In this document: one piece after another, positions 6,296 through 12,594 of the stretch
How the letters are laid out: each line of letters starts with the position of its first letter
Position numbering within the stretch: the stretch's first letter is position 1
Translations under genes and position numbers: made by a program
Origin: an uncultured Actinomyces sp.
GTDB taxonomy: Bacteria > Actinomycetota > Actinomycetes > Actinomycetales > Actinomycetaceae
Assembly (NCBI GenBank): GCA_916719935.1
Contig: CAKAPY010000012.1
Coordinates: 1 to 14,951 of the forward strand
Reading direction: 5' to 3'
Length of the DNA stretch: 14,951 bases
Notes under the pieces: model-generated
Told to the model about the DNA's origin: nothing
The model's input: only the letters and a program-made list of their open reading frames with translations
The model's database searches: none

Positions 6296-8176
6296 ATGCG
6301 TGAGCAAGACATGATTGGTGGGTACCGCCTTCTCAAGCGCCTGGGCGCGGGAGGCGCTGCCACCGTGTGGCTTGCCTGTGACGAGGCCGGAGAGCGTGTT
6401 GCGTTAAAAATTCTTCACCCCGCCCTGGCTGCCGATGAAGACTATCGTGAGCGCCTCTTACGTGAAGCTCGGACGGTTAACTCGATTCGCGGTGGAGGGG
6501 TCGCGCACATCTTAGATATTGAGATCGATGCCACCCAGCCCTTCGTCGTTAGTGAGTACATCCCCGGCCCGACTCTGTCCGAACTTCTTGCCAGAGGGGC
6601 ACTGAACATCGGTGGTGTAGCCGCGATCGGCGGCGCTCTTGCTCAAACCCTTGAAGATGTTCATGCGCGCCGGATTATTCATCGCGACGTCAAAGCCTCC
6701 AATGTCATTTGTTCGCCCCGGGGTCCCGTGCTCATTGACTTCGGTATCGCGATGGGACAGGACGAGGCTCGGCTCACCCAAACCGGCCTCGTCTCAGGTA
6801 CCGCGGGCTATACCGCACCCGAATTGCTCAGAGGAGGACGGGCCTCGGCGGCTACGGACTGGTGGGGCTGGACGGCAACTCTGCTGACTGCGCTCACCGG
6901 GCGCCCACCCTACGGAGAAGGCGCAACAGAAGGGATTTTGGACCGAGTCCTTAAAGGCGAACCTGATACGCGAGGACTTGATCCGCGAGTTGCTTCGCTC
7001 ATGCGCATGGCGCTGCATCCAGATGCTCATGTGCGTCCAAGCCCGGATCAGGTTGTTCGAGAGCTGGCGCAGTGGGGTAGGTTCCGCCTGAGCGACATGG
7101 CGGTCTATGGCGGCTCTATGGCGTGGGAAGGCCTCAATTGGGCGCGTCTTCTTGCACCTGCAACCTCCTCACAGGCTCCCACTGTGGTGGCTGGCCTGAG
7201 TGAGCGCGATGAAGGCGACGAGCGCTTTGTTGCTGACCAAGAGCATACTTCGCTCCTTGAGCCCGCAGACGCGGATGCAACTCGCGTAATGGAGAGCGGT
7301 TTTGCTGAGGATCCCTCCTATGTTGATCCCGAGGCCACTCAGGTTTATCCCCAGACCGCTACTGACCCTCGAGGCTGGGAAGGCAGAGGCGGGGGAGGGG
7401 AGACTGCTTATTTGCCGCCCGTTGCGCCAACGGCCTCGTCAATGGGAACAAGCTATCTTCCCGCAGAGGATGGATACCGTCAGGCGGCAATTCCTCCGAA
7501 TGTCGAGTTCGTGACGGAACAACTTCATTACGAGTGGCAGCACCTGAAAACAGCGAATTTCATCGGACTTATTGCGCTGGCTGCGCTTGCTCTTGCACCT
7601 ATATATATGGGGATGAGCGGGCTCATCTTTGTCGGCGTGATCACTGCTATTTTCGCGGTGCTGGGCGGTGCATACAGATGGCGCGAAAACCGCCGGATCC
7701 GCCATCAAGAGGTTCGTTCCAGTGACAACTGGGCAGCTCTGGGAATGCTTCCCTTTACGGGACTTGGAGCAATACTGTCGACGGCAATTGGCCTTTTCCC
7801 GGGGACAGCATTGGCTTGGGGGCAGTGGGTTCTCTTCTCACGCGATTTCTACGCGGAGATCGGCTGGTCAATTTATTCGGGCTTTTTTGCAACGAGGTTG
7901 GGTAATCCCGGTATTTCGTGGTTCCCTCTGGTCCTGACAGGACAAACACCCATTCAGTCTGATTCCTGGCTGGCGATGAATCCATCTTGGGTTTTGCTGA
8001 CGTGGGTGCTGACAACGATTTCCCTGTGGGGAATGTGGGTAATGCCAACGGGGCGTCCGCTTCGTACTGGCCTGAGTGTGGCGGTAAAGGTCTGTGCGCC
8101 GCGAGTATGGATGCAGGTCATTCTTGGGCTGATTGGTGTACTTGCTATCGGTGTTATTCTCGCGGGGAATTTCTGA
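6296..8176 (+). CDS. Hanks-type Ser/Thr protein kinase with polytopic membrane C-terminus
   Basis: 626 residues from the ATG at 6296; the open frame from 6212 overlaps promoter sequence and lacks a ribosome site. Kinase domain, residues about 8-270: Gly loop GAGGAATV, Lys38 in VALKIL, Glu57, HRDVKASN (129-136, catalytic Asp131), DFG (148-150) and APE (174-176). All catalytic residues are intact. A Thr-rich acidic linker (about 300-400) carries spaced sites HTSLL, DATRV, EATQV and ETAYL. The C-terminal 200 residues hold about five hydrophobic segments (near 420-440, 442-465, 480-515, 562-585, 604-626). Actinobacterial PknB relatives have one helix and extracellular PASTA repeats; here no extracellular sensor is visible, so any signal would be sensed within the membrane. 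It is divergent from the ABC ATPase gene and followed by the DsbA-like gene, which has the same promoter element. Confidence 0.9.
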   Translation: MREQDMIGGYRLLKRLGAGGAATVWLACDEAGERVALKILHPALAADEDYRERLLREARTVNSIRGGGVAHILDIEIDATQPFVVSEYIPGPTLSELLARGALNIGGVAAIGGALAQTLEDVHARRIIHRDVKASNVICSPRGPVLIDFGIAMGQDEARLTQTGLVSGTAGYTAPELLRGGRASAATDWWGWTATLLTALTGRPPYGEGATEGILDRVLKGEPDTRGLDPRVASLMRMALHPDAHVRPSPDQVVRELAQWGRFRLSDMAVYGGSMAWEGLNWARLLAPATSSQAPTVVAGLSERDEGDERFVADQEHTSLLEPADADATRVMESGFAEDPSYVDPEATQVYPQTATDPRGWEGRGGGGETAYLPPVAPTASSMGTSYLPAEDGYRQAAIPPNVEFVTEQLHYEWQHLKTANFIGLIALAALALAPIYMGMSGLIFVGVITAIFAVLGGAYRWRENRRIRHQEVRSSDNWAALGMLPFTGLGAILSTAIGLFPGTALAWGQWVLFSRDFYAEIGWSIYSGFFATRLGNPGISWFPLVLTGQTPIQSDSWLAMNPSWVLLTWVLTTISLWGMWVMPTGRPLRTGLSVAVKVCAPRVWMQVILGLIGVLAIGVILAGNF

Positions 8177-8277
8177 CCGAGTGATCACATACCCTCTGCG
8201 GTGGACGCTTGCGTCAGCGGCCCTGCGGAATGAAACGGGTAGCATCAGCGTTGGTATTGTGCGTCGGTGGGTAATGC

Positions 8278-8290
8278 TCGCTAGGCTTGG
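8278..8290 (+). repeat. 13-nt direct repeat copy 2 with -10 box TAGGCT, upstream of the DsbA-like gene
   Basis: Identical to 6279-6291. TAGGCT at 8282-8287 would place the transcript start near 8294, giving a leader of about 24 bases that includes the ribosome site AGAAAGG (8303-8309). A TTGTGC at 8257-8262 could be its -35 with a 19-base spacer. Confidence 0.5.
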
Positions 8291-8317
8291 ATGCACATCA
8301 ACAGAAAGGCCCAGATA

Positions 8318-9169
8318 ATGGCAAAGCCGTCTCGCTCGCAGGAAGTGCGTGAGAAAGCTCAGCAACTGCGTGAGCAGCAGGTACGTGCGGATCGTCGAAC
8401 CCGAAACATCATCATCGGACTGGTTGCATTGATTCTTGTTGTGATCATTGGTGCGATCGCTGCGGTGATCATTCAGTCGAACCACAAGAAGGCTCAGGAC
8501 AGCCAAGCTGCGACCGCTGCTATCGGTACCTACGGGGACGGCGCGCCGATTGTGGTTTCTCACCTGGGTATTGGCAAGGTCGACGAATCTCTTCCGACGC
8601 TGACGGAATACTTTGATTACTCCTGCCACGTCTGCGCAGCCTATGACGTTGCTTTCGGTGAGAAAGCCACTCAAGATGCTCTCGATGGCAAGTTCAATAT
8701 CAAGTACCAGCCAGTGAATACGGTGAAGGCGCCCTATCAGTACGCCGCAACCACCGCTTCTTTGATCGCCGCGCAAAAGGTCGATGCTCAGACCTGGGGC
8801 AAGTTCCACAATGCACTTCTTGCCTACTTCAACGAGGCCTACAACTCGGGTAACGGCTCCGTTGTTCAGGACCTGTCGAAGTCAGCCAAGCAGGTCAAGA
8901 CCATTGCCTCACAGGTTGGAATTCCCGAGGATGTGGTGAATTCCTTCCCCGAGAATGGCGTTGATGACTACCTGACCAAGACCACTCAGGCGTGGGCAAA
9001 TGCCACCTACGAGGGGCGCAGTCCCAATTCCTTGGGCACTCCCGAGTTTGTCATCAATGGCAAGACTGCTCTGGACTTTTCGAAGCTTGGCGTGACCACG
9101 GTTGATGGTATCTACCCGGTAATTCAGCAGCAGCTTTCTGCCGCGGGAACGGCATCCGCTTCGAAGTAA
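8318..9169 (+). CDS. Membrane-anchored DsbA-like thiol:disulfide oxidoreductase
   Basis: 283 residues from the ATG at 8318, which has AGAAAGG eight bases upstream; an earlier in-frame ATG (8291) falls in the promoter. A charged cytoplasmic head (1-30) leads to one transmembrane helix (31-52), so the rest is outside the cell. The thioredoxin-like domain begins near residue 75. The active site is YFDYSCHVCAAY with Cys103 and Cys106 (CHVC; E. coli DsbA has CPHC). The helical insertion follows, and GTPEFVING supplies the cis-Pro loop opposite the active site. It most likely oxidises or isomerises cysteines in exported proteins, as MdbA-like enzymes do in Actinomyces; the redox direction cannot be read from sequence. 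Homologues are often annotated DsbA or thioredoxin domain-containing. Ends 50 bases before a terminator. Confidence 0.9.
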   Translation: MAKPSRSQEVREKAQQLREQQVRADRRTRNIIIGLVALILVVIIGAIAAVIIQSNHKKAQDSQAATAAIGTYGDGAPIVVSHLGIGKVDESLPTLTEYFDYSCHVCAAYDVAFGEKATQDALDGKFNIKYQPVNTVKAPYQYAATTASLIAAQKVDAQTWGKFHNALLAYFNEAYNSGNGSVVQDLSKSAKQVKTIASQVGIPEDVVNSFPENGVDDYLTKTTQAWANATYEGRSPNSLGTPEFVINGKTALDFSKLGVTTVDGIYPVIQQQLSAAGTASASK

Positions 9170-9219
9170 GGGGCAACGCGATCCCCTAGGGTAATCGAGC
9201 TTTGGAACTCGAAGTGTGA

Positions 9220-9260
9220 GGGCGCGTGCGTGACGTGGTCGCGTACGCGCCCTTTCTTTG
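9220..9260 (+). terminator. Rho-independent terminator after the DsbA-like gene
   Basis: GGGCGCGTGCG pairs with CGCGTACGCGCCC (about 11 bp including one G-U pair, arms beginning at 9220 and ending at 9252). TTTCTTTG follows. It closes the transcript of the DsbA-like gene. Confidence 0.8.
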
Positions 9261-9397
9261 TAGCTGTGGGGACTGCTGGAGCATAGCGTTTTTGTCGTGA
9301 TGTGCAGCTTGTTTTGAGGAGCTAAAGGTGGCGTGTGAGCCACATTGCGATTTTTAATTCGTCTTTGCGGCCTCAGTCATGGCACACTATGTGGGTT
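9261..9397 (+). promoter_or_regulatory. Spacer with tRNA promoter (TTGCGG-17-TATGTG)
   Basis: No gene is seen between the terminator and the tRNA. A -35-like TTGCGG (9365-9370) and -10-like TATGTG (9388-9393) are separated by 17 bases and lie directly ahead of the tRNA at 9398, though the -10 is closer to the mature end than usual. Upstream, GTGGC/GCCAC (9328-9332, 9339-9343) forms a small hairpin followed at a distance by five T, possibly a second weak terminator. Confidence 0.4.
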
Positions 9398-9473
9398 GCC
9401 ACCTTAGCTCAGTTGGTAGAGCACCCGCCTTGTAAGCGGACGGTCGTCGGTTCGAGTCCGACAGGTGGCTCCA
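9398..9473 (+). tRNA. tRNA-Thr (anticodon TGT)
   Basis: 76 bases with a complete cloverleaf: acceptor GCCACCT/AGGTGGC, D-arm GCTC/GAGC, anticodon loop CTTGTAA with anticodon TGT reading ACA, T-arm GTCGG-TTCGAGT-CCGAC, and an encoded CCA end. The first pair of the anticodon stem is C-A mismatched, which I consider tolerable. Seven T follow directly, then a hairpin. Confidence 0.95.
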
Positions 9474-9508
9474 TTTTTTTATCTGGGAAACCGACTTCCG
9501 GTTTTTCC
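9474..9508 (+). terminator. Terminator after tRNA-Thr
   Basis: A T7 run directly abuts the CCA end. It is followed by GGAAACCG/CGGTTTTTCC, with core stem AAACCG (9488-9493) and CGGTTT (9499-9504) around a 5-base loop and a U-rich 3' side. Either element could end the tRNA transcript. Confidence 0.6.
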
Positions 9509-9576
9509 TAGATTTTCACGCTTTCGCAACATTTTGAATCTCATAAATTTAGGTTGCCGAAGCAATAAATATTCTG

Positions 9577-9605
9577 TTGGCTCGCTAAACTCGCAACTGT
9601 AGATC
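9577..9605 (+). promoter_or_regulatory. Candidate promoter of the SdpI-family gene (TTGGCT-17-TAGATC)
   Basis: TTGGCT (9577-9582) and TAGATC (9600-9605) are separated by 17 bases and lie about 40 bases before the start codon of the small membrane protein gene. Both boxes are imperfect matches. Confidence 0.4.
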
Positions 9606-9645
9606 CAGCCTGCGCAAAGGCGCGCCTAGCTGACAGGGGAGAGGG

Positions 9646-10047
9646 ATGGACGGACTCATCTCATTTGCTCTAGGACTCTTAACGTTTGTTGCCGCATTCT
9701 GCTTGGCTGGTCTAGCGCGAGCGATGCGAAATGATAAGTTACCGCCGAATATGTGGGCGGGAATCAGAACAAAGGTGGCATCAGAGTCGGAGGCGTCCTG
9801 GTATCAGGTTCAACGAGCGGGTTCAGTGCCACTCATTTGTTTAGCCGTTGCTTATGCAGATTCAGGTTTACTCTTTATCCTTCAAGGAATCTACCATGAG
9901 ACTATTTCTGCACTAATTCCGGTAGCCGTGTTTAGCGTGCAAAGTCTTGTTGGAATTATATGGATATACATGGTGAGCCGTGACTGCGATCCGTCGCAAA
10001 ACCAGAGTGGAAGCAGTGAGCTCTCCGAGAGATTTAAGCAAAAATGA
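9646..10047 (+). CDS. SdpI-family small integral membrane protein
   Basis: 133 residues with three hydrophobic segments (about 4-25, 60-82 and 86-112) and a charged tail. Between the first two lies NMWAGIRTK...SEASWYQVQR-AG. This matches the family hallmark GIRT(K)...W...QRxAG of SdpI/YhfL-type proteins, whose B. subtilis member is the immunity protein for the SDP killing toxin. Most family members are uncharacterised, so no toxin link should be assumed; no SdpC-like toxin gene is seen nearby. The start has GGGGAGAGGG directly upstream. Base composition is clearly lower in GC than in the operon that follows (24 of 60 bases in 9901-9960 against 45 of 60 in 11101-11160), suggesting different histories. 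It stands alone between a tRNA terminator and the sulfur operon promoter. Confidence 0.75.
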   Translation: MDGLISFALGLLTFVAAFCLAGLARAMRNDKLPPNMWAGIRTKVASESEASWYQVQRAGSVPLICLAVAYADSGLLFILQGIYHETISALIPVAVFSVQSLVGIIWIYMVSRDCDPSQNQSGSSELSERFKQK

Positions 10048-10135
10048 ATTCGGTCATCGTCGCGCTCTAAAAATATTGAGTCAGGAGGAGAGGGCTTTCT
10101 CGAAGGTTGCGGAATCTGCTGTATGCGCTGGAACC

Positions 10136-10164
10136 TTGCTCTCAAATACCCCCAGGGGTATCGT
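10136..10164 (+). promoter_or_regulatory. Promoter of the rhodanese-reductase/CstR operon (TTGCTC-17-TATCGT)
   Basis: A -35 TTGCTC (10136-10141) and -10 TATCGT (10159-10164, TANNNT) are separated by exactly 17 bases. The 16-bp palindrome at 10146-10161 occupies the spacer and the first half of the -10. Transcription would start near 10171, leaving a leader of about 40 bases. Confidence 0.6.
10146..10161. promoter_or_regulatory. CsoR/CstR-type operator
   Basis: ATACCCC-CA-GGGGTAT is a perfect inverted repeat with 7-bp arms and a 2-bp centre, the G/C-tract with flanking ATA/TAT typical of sites bound by CsoR/CstR/RcnR-family tetramers. It overlaps the promoter of an operon that itself encodes a CsoR-family protein (11892-12197), so autorepression is the natural reading. 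Confidence 0.8.
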
Positions 10165-10212
10165 TGGAGGAGGTGAAGAAGACAAAAGCTCAAGTCAGAA
10201 AGTGAGCCGCGC

Positions 10213-11895
10213 ATGCGAGTAGTTGTCGTCGGGGGAGTCGCGGGTGGCATGAGTGCGGCGGCACGCCTGCGCAGGCGCGATGAGGGCGCCGAGATCATCG
10301 TGTTGGAGCGCAGCAAGTACGTGTCCTTTGCGAACTGCGGGCTCCCGTACTACGTCGGCGGCGAGATCGAAGATCCCGCCAGACTCCTCCTCCATACCCC
10401 GCAAACCCTCAAAGCTGCGCTGAACCTCGACGTGCGCATCAACTCCGAGGTCACCGCGATCAATCCCGGCGCGCACGGCGTTCAGGTGACCAACACAGAG
10501 ACGGGTGAGGCCTATACGCTCACCTACGACCACCTGATCCTCTCCCCGGGCGTCCTCGCAAGTCGACCTCCGATCGACGGCCTCGACTCCCCGCGCGTGC
10601 ACACCCTGCGCACGGTCGACGATGCGCTCGCCCTGCGCGAGGCCTCGGGCACGCGCGCCGTTGTCCTGGGTGCCGGGTTCATCGGCATCGAGGCCACCGA
10701 GGCGCTCGCACAGCGAGGCTTTGAGACTCACCTCGTCGAGTATGCCGACCACGTCCTGCCGCCCCTCGAAGTCGAGATGGCCACGCTGGTTACGCAAGAG
10801 CTGCGCGCTCTTGGCGTGCACGTCCATGCAGGCGTTGCCGCTCAGTCCATCACCCACGGCGACGACCATGACTGCGTGACGCTCTCCGACGGAACTGTGC
10901 TGAGCGCCGACGTCATCGTCCTGTCGACCGGAGTGCGCCCCGACACCGCCTTCGCCGAAGCCGCAGGCATCGAGACCAACCGCGGCTACATCCTCGTCGA
11001 CGAGCGCGGGCGAACCAGTGTCGACGGCGTCTACGCGGTCGGCGACGGCACGATGGGTTGCGACCATGACCGACCCGTCGCCCTGGCCGGACCCGCGAAC
11101 CGCGGGGGACGCCTCGTCGCTGACGCGATAGCCGACGCCGAATACGGCGAGGCCGCCGCACGCCCGATCCCAAGCCCCCAGGGCACCGCGATCGTCCGGA
11201 TCGGGAACCTCACTGCCGCCATGACAGGCGCTAACCGTCAGGCCCTCGATGCTTCGGGCACGGGGTACTTCACGGTGCACACGCACGCCAATCAGCATGC
11301 GGGCTATTTCCCCGGTGCAAAGCCCGTCCACATCCTCATGCACGTGGGCACCGACGGGCAGATTCTCGGCGCGCAAGCTGTGGGCGCCGACGGCGTGGAC
11401 CGCCGCATCGACGTCATCGCGACCGCGATGCGTGCAGGACTGAGCGCGACTGGCCTCATCGACCTGGACCTCGCCTACGCCCCGCCCTACGGGCAGGCCA
11501 AGGACCCCGTCAACCAGACCGGCATGGTCGCGCACAACGTGCTCACCGGCGAGCTCATCCTCACTGGACCGGACACCCTCACCGAGGATATGCCGGTCCT
11601 GGACGTGCGCACGCCCGGTGAGTACGCGGCCGGTCACATGCCAAACTCCCTCAACATCCCCCACACCCAGCTGTGCGACCGCCTCGATGAAGTCCACACC
11701 TGGGTCGATGAGAACGTCGGCGACCAGCCCTTCGTCGTCATGTGCGCCGCGGGCGTGCGCTCCTGGATCGGCTACCGCATCGTGCGCTACGCGGGCTTTA
11801 ACGTCACCATGCTGTCGGGCGGCATCCAGACGCTGCGAGCGTGGCTCGGCGATCGGGCCGAGGCCGTCCTCGTCACGGGGGAGGGCCGCTCATGA
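10213..11895 (+). CDS. CoA-disulfide reductase-like flavoprotein fused to rhodanese domain (persulfide/polysulfide reductase type)
   Basis: 560 residues. An N-terminal FAD-binding GGVAGG leads to the signature SFANCGLPYYVGG with redox Cys42, the single active-site Cys of CoA-disulfide reductases and NADH oxidase/Npsr relatives. A second dinucleotide fold (VLGAGFIGIE, about 150-160) binds NAD(P)H. VYAVGD (FAD) and the dimer-domain motif YAPPYGQAKDPVN follow. Residues about 460-555 are a rhodanese domain with active-site loop MCAAGVRS and Cys511. CoADR-rhodanese fusions reduce CoA persulfide or polysulfide, releasing sulfide, with the rhodanese Cys passing sulfane sulfur to the flavin site. The ribosome site is weak (GTGAG six bases upstream). 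The stop overlaps the CsoR-family start as ATGA, so translation is coupled. GC content is high compared with the flanking genes. Confidence 0.9.
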   Translation: MRVVVVGGVAGGMSAAARLRRRDEGAEIIVLERSKYVSFANCGLPYYVGGEIEDPARLLLHTPQTLKAALNLDVRINSEVTAINPGAHGVQVTNTETGEAYTLTYDHLILSPGVLASRPPIDGLDSPRVHTLRTVDDALALREASGTRAVVLGAGFIGIEATEALAQRGFETHLVEYADHVLPPLEVEMATLVTQELRALGVHVHAGVAAQSITHGDDHDCVTLSDGTVLSADVIVLSTGVRPDTAFAEAAGIETNRGYILVDERGRTSVDGVYAVGDGTMGCDHDRPVALAGPANRGGRLVADAIADAEYGEAAARPIPSPQGTAIVRIGNLTAAMTGANRQALDASGTGYFTVHTHANQHAGYFPGAKPVHILMHVGTDGQILGAQAVGADGVDRRIDVIATAMRAGLSATGLIDLDLAYAPPYGQAKDPVNQTGMVAHNVLTGELILTGPDTLTEDMPVLDVRTPGEYAAGHMPNSLNIPHTQLCDRLDEVHTWVDENVGDQPFVVMCAAGVRSWIGYRIVRYAGFNVTMLSGGIQTLRAWLGDRAEAVLVTGEGRS

Positions 11896-12197
11896 CAACG
11901 CGCAAGCAGGTTGTCAATCGCCTCAAGCGTGCTCGCGGGCAGCTCGACAGCCTCATCGACCACATCGAGAGTGGAGATGCGAACTGTCGGGATGTGCTGA
12001 CCCAGTTCGCGGCAGTTAACTCCGCGATGAAACGCGCGAGCTATCTCGCGGTTGCGATGATCATGTCGCAGTGTGCGCTCGAGGATTCCAGCCTCGAAGC
12101 CGATGATGCGCCGATACCCGAAGTGGAAGATTCTCTAGTCAAAACTGGGAGCATCTCGATCGAAGAACTCGAGCAATTGTTCCTCCGGCTAGGCTGA
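11892..12197 (+). CDS. CsoR-family repressor of CstR (persulfide-sensing) type
   Basis: 101 residues, all-helical, without a classical DNA-binding motif, as in the CsoR/RcnR/CstR family. The head TTRKQVVNRLKRARGQLDSL carries the conserved R-x-x-GQ. Sensor positions are Cys32 and Cys61. In copper-sensing CsoR the pattern is Cys-His-Cys (the His four before the second Cys); here that site is Ile57. Loss of the His with retention of both Cys is the pattern of CstR, whose cysteines form di- to tetrasulfide bridges with reactive sulfur and release DNA. The start is fixed by the ATGA overlap with the reductase gene; the longer frame from 11841 lies inside that gene. It probably represses its own operon at 10146-10161. 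The C-terminal 25 residues are acidic and longer than in minimal family members. Copper or formaldehyde sensing is less likely. Confidence 0.88.
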   Translation: MTTRKQVVNRLKRARGQLDSLIDHIESGDANCRDVLTQFAAVNSAMKRASYLAVAMIMSQCALEDSSLEADDAPIPEVEDSLVKTGSISIEELEQLFLRLG

Positions 12198-12243
12198 TGC
12201 GACGAAGCGATCAGCCCGCCTAGAAAAACCTCATAACACCATG

Positions 12244-12257
12244 CAGCGGATCCGCTG
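12244..12257. repeat. 14-bp perfect palindrome between the CstR-like gene and the Cys-rich gene
   Basis: CAGCGGATCCGCTG is self-complementary over all 14 bases, in the 95-base gap before the small Cys-rich gene. With no loop it would be a poor RNA hairpin, so a DNA-binding site is a better guess than a terminator. No clear promoter boxes frame it. Confidence 0.4.
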
Positions 12258-12292
12258 ACGGATTCGAGGTCCAATCAACGAAGGAGACAATC

Positions 12293-12472
12293 ATGTGTCG
12301 ACCCACCACCTGCGAGGTATGCGGAAAGACCACTTGGAAGGGCTGCGGTAAGCACATTGACTCGGTGAGGGAACAAGTGCCCGCGGATCAGTGGTGCGAT
12401 AAGGACCATACCGACGAGGAATATGCCGCCGCCGAGAAGAAACGTGGTTTCTTCGGTAGTTTCTGCAGCTAG
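12293..12472 (+). CDS. Small Cys/His-rich protein (59 aa), putative metal- or sulfur-binding
   Basis: An ATG at 12293 with AAGGAG six bases upstream opens a 59-codon frame ending in TAG. Cysteines are at 2, 7, 10, 18, 35 and 58 and histidines at 21 and 39. The core C-x2-C-G-K-T-T-W-x-G-C-G-x-H (residues 7-21) followed by W-C-x3-H (34-39) looks like a small zinc-finger or metal-binding knuckle. The motif seems familiar to me from small conserved proteins of unknown function in bacteria and fungi, but I cannot name a characterised member. It follows the CstR-like gene by 95 bases on the same strand and ends before a hairpin with a T run, so it may be the third gene of the sulfur operon or have its own promoter. 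It is easily missed because of its length. Existence as a gene is well supported; function is unknown. Confidence 0.8.
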   Translation: MCRPTTCEVCGKTTWKGCGKHIDSVREQVPADQWCDKDHTDEEYAAAEKKRGFFGSFCS

Positions 12473-12489
12473 CTCTTGGCCCTTCTGGC

Positions 12490-12529
12490 ATCGTCGCGCG
12501 CTGCGACGATCGCATCCACGCGTCTTTTT
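12490..12529 (+). terminator. Terminator after the Cys-rich gene
   Basis: ATCGTCGC (12490-12497) pairs perfectly with GCGACGAT (12503-12510) around a 5-base loop, 17 bases past the TAG of the Cys-rich gene. A T5 run occurs 14 bases later (12525-12529), farther from the stem than in a classical terminator. Confidence 0.55.
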
Positions 12530-12582
12530 CGAGGCCCGCGTACTCAACGTCTCAAGCAGGATTATTTCTCGTAGGATACGAA

Positions 12583-12588
12583 TACCAT
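12583..12588 (+). promoter_or_regulatory. Candidate leaderless -10 box (TACCAT)
   Basis: TACCAT lies at -12 to -7 from the ATG at 12595, the same geometry as TACATT before the HAD gene. No Shine-Dalgarno sequence precedes this ATG, in line with a leaderless message. No clear -35 is seen. Confidence 0.4.
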
Positions 12589-12594
12589 TGAGTC

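Noticed and set aside
7868..8809. 313-codon open frame on the minus strand
   Set aside because: Antisense to the end of the kinase and the DsbA-like gene and crosses their intergenic promoter; composition is Arg/His/Pro-rich without a domain.
9646..10047. SDP-type toxin/immunity locus
   Set aside because: Only the SdpI-like protein is present; no SdpA, SdpB or SdpC-like gene is adjacent, and the family is broad and mostly unrelated to immunity.
9398..10212. Integrated element at the tRNA-Thr 3' end
   Set aside because: No integrase gene and no second copy of the tRNA 3' sequence is visible in the window; only the composition change remains, listed as a finding.
9980..10222. 80-codon plus-strand frame spanning the operator
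   Set aside because: It starts inside the SdpI-family gene and runs through the promoter and operator; no ribosome site and no recognisable protein.
10195..11697. 500-codon open frame on the minus strand
   Set aside because: Shadow of the high-GC rhodanese-reductase gene, where long antisense frames are expected. The plus-strand product has all FAD, NAD and rhodanese motifs.
11892..12197. Copper-sensing CsoR assignment
   Set aside because: The copper-ligand His is replaced by Ile57, no copper ATPase or chaperone gene is nearby, and the partner gene is a rhodanese-reductase.
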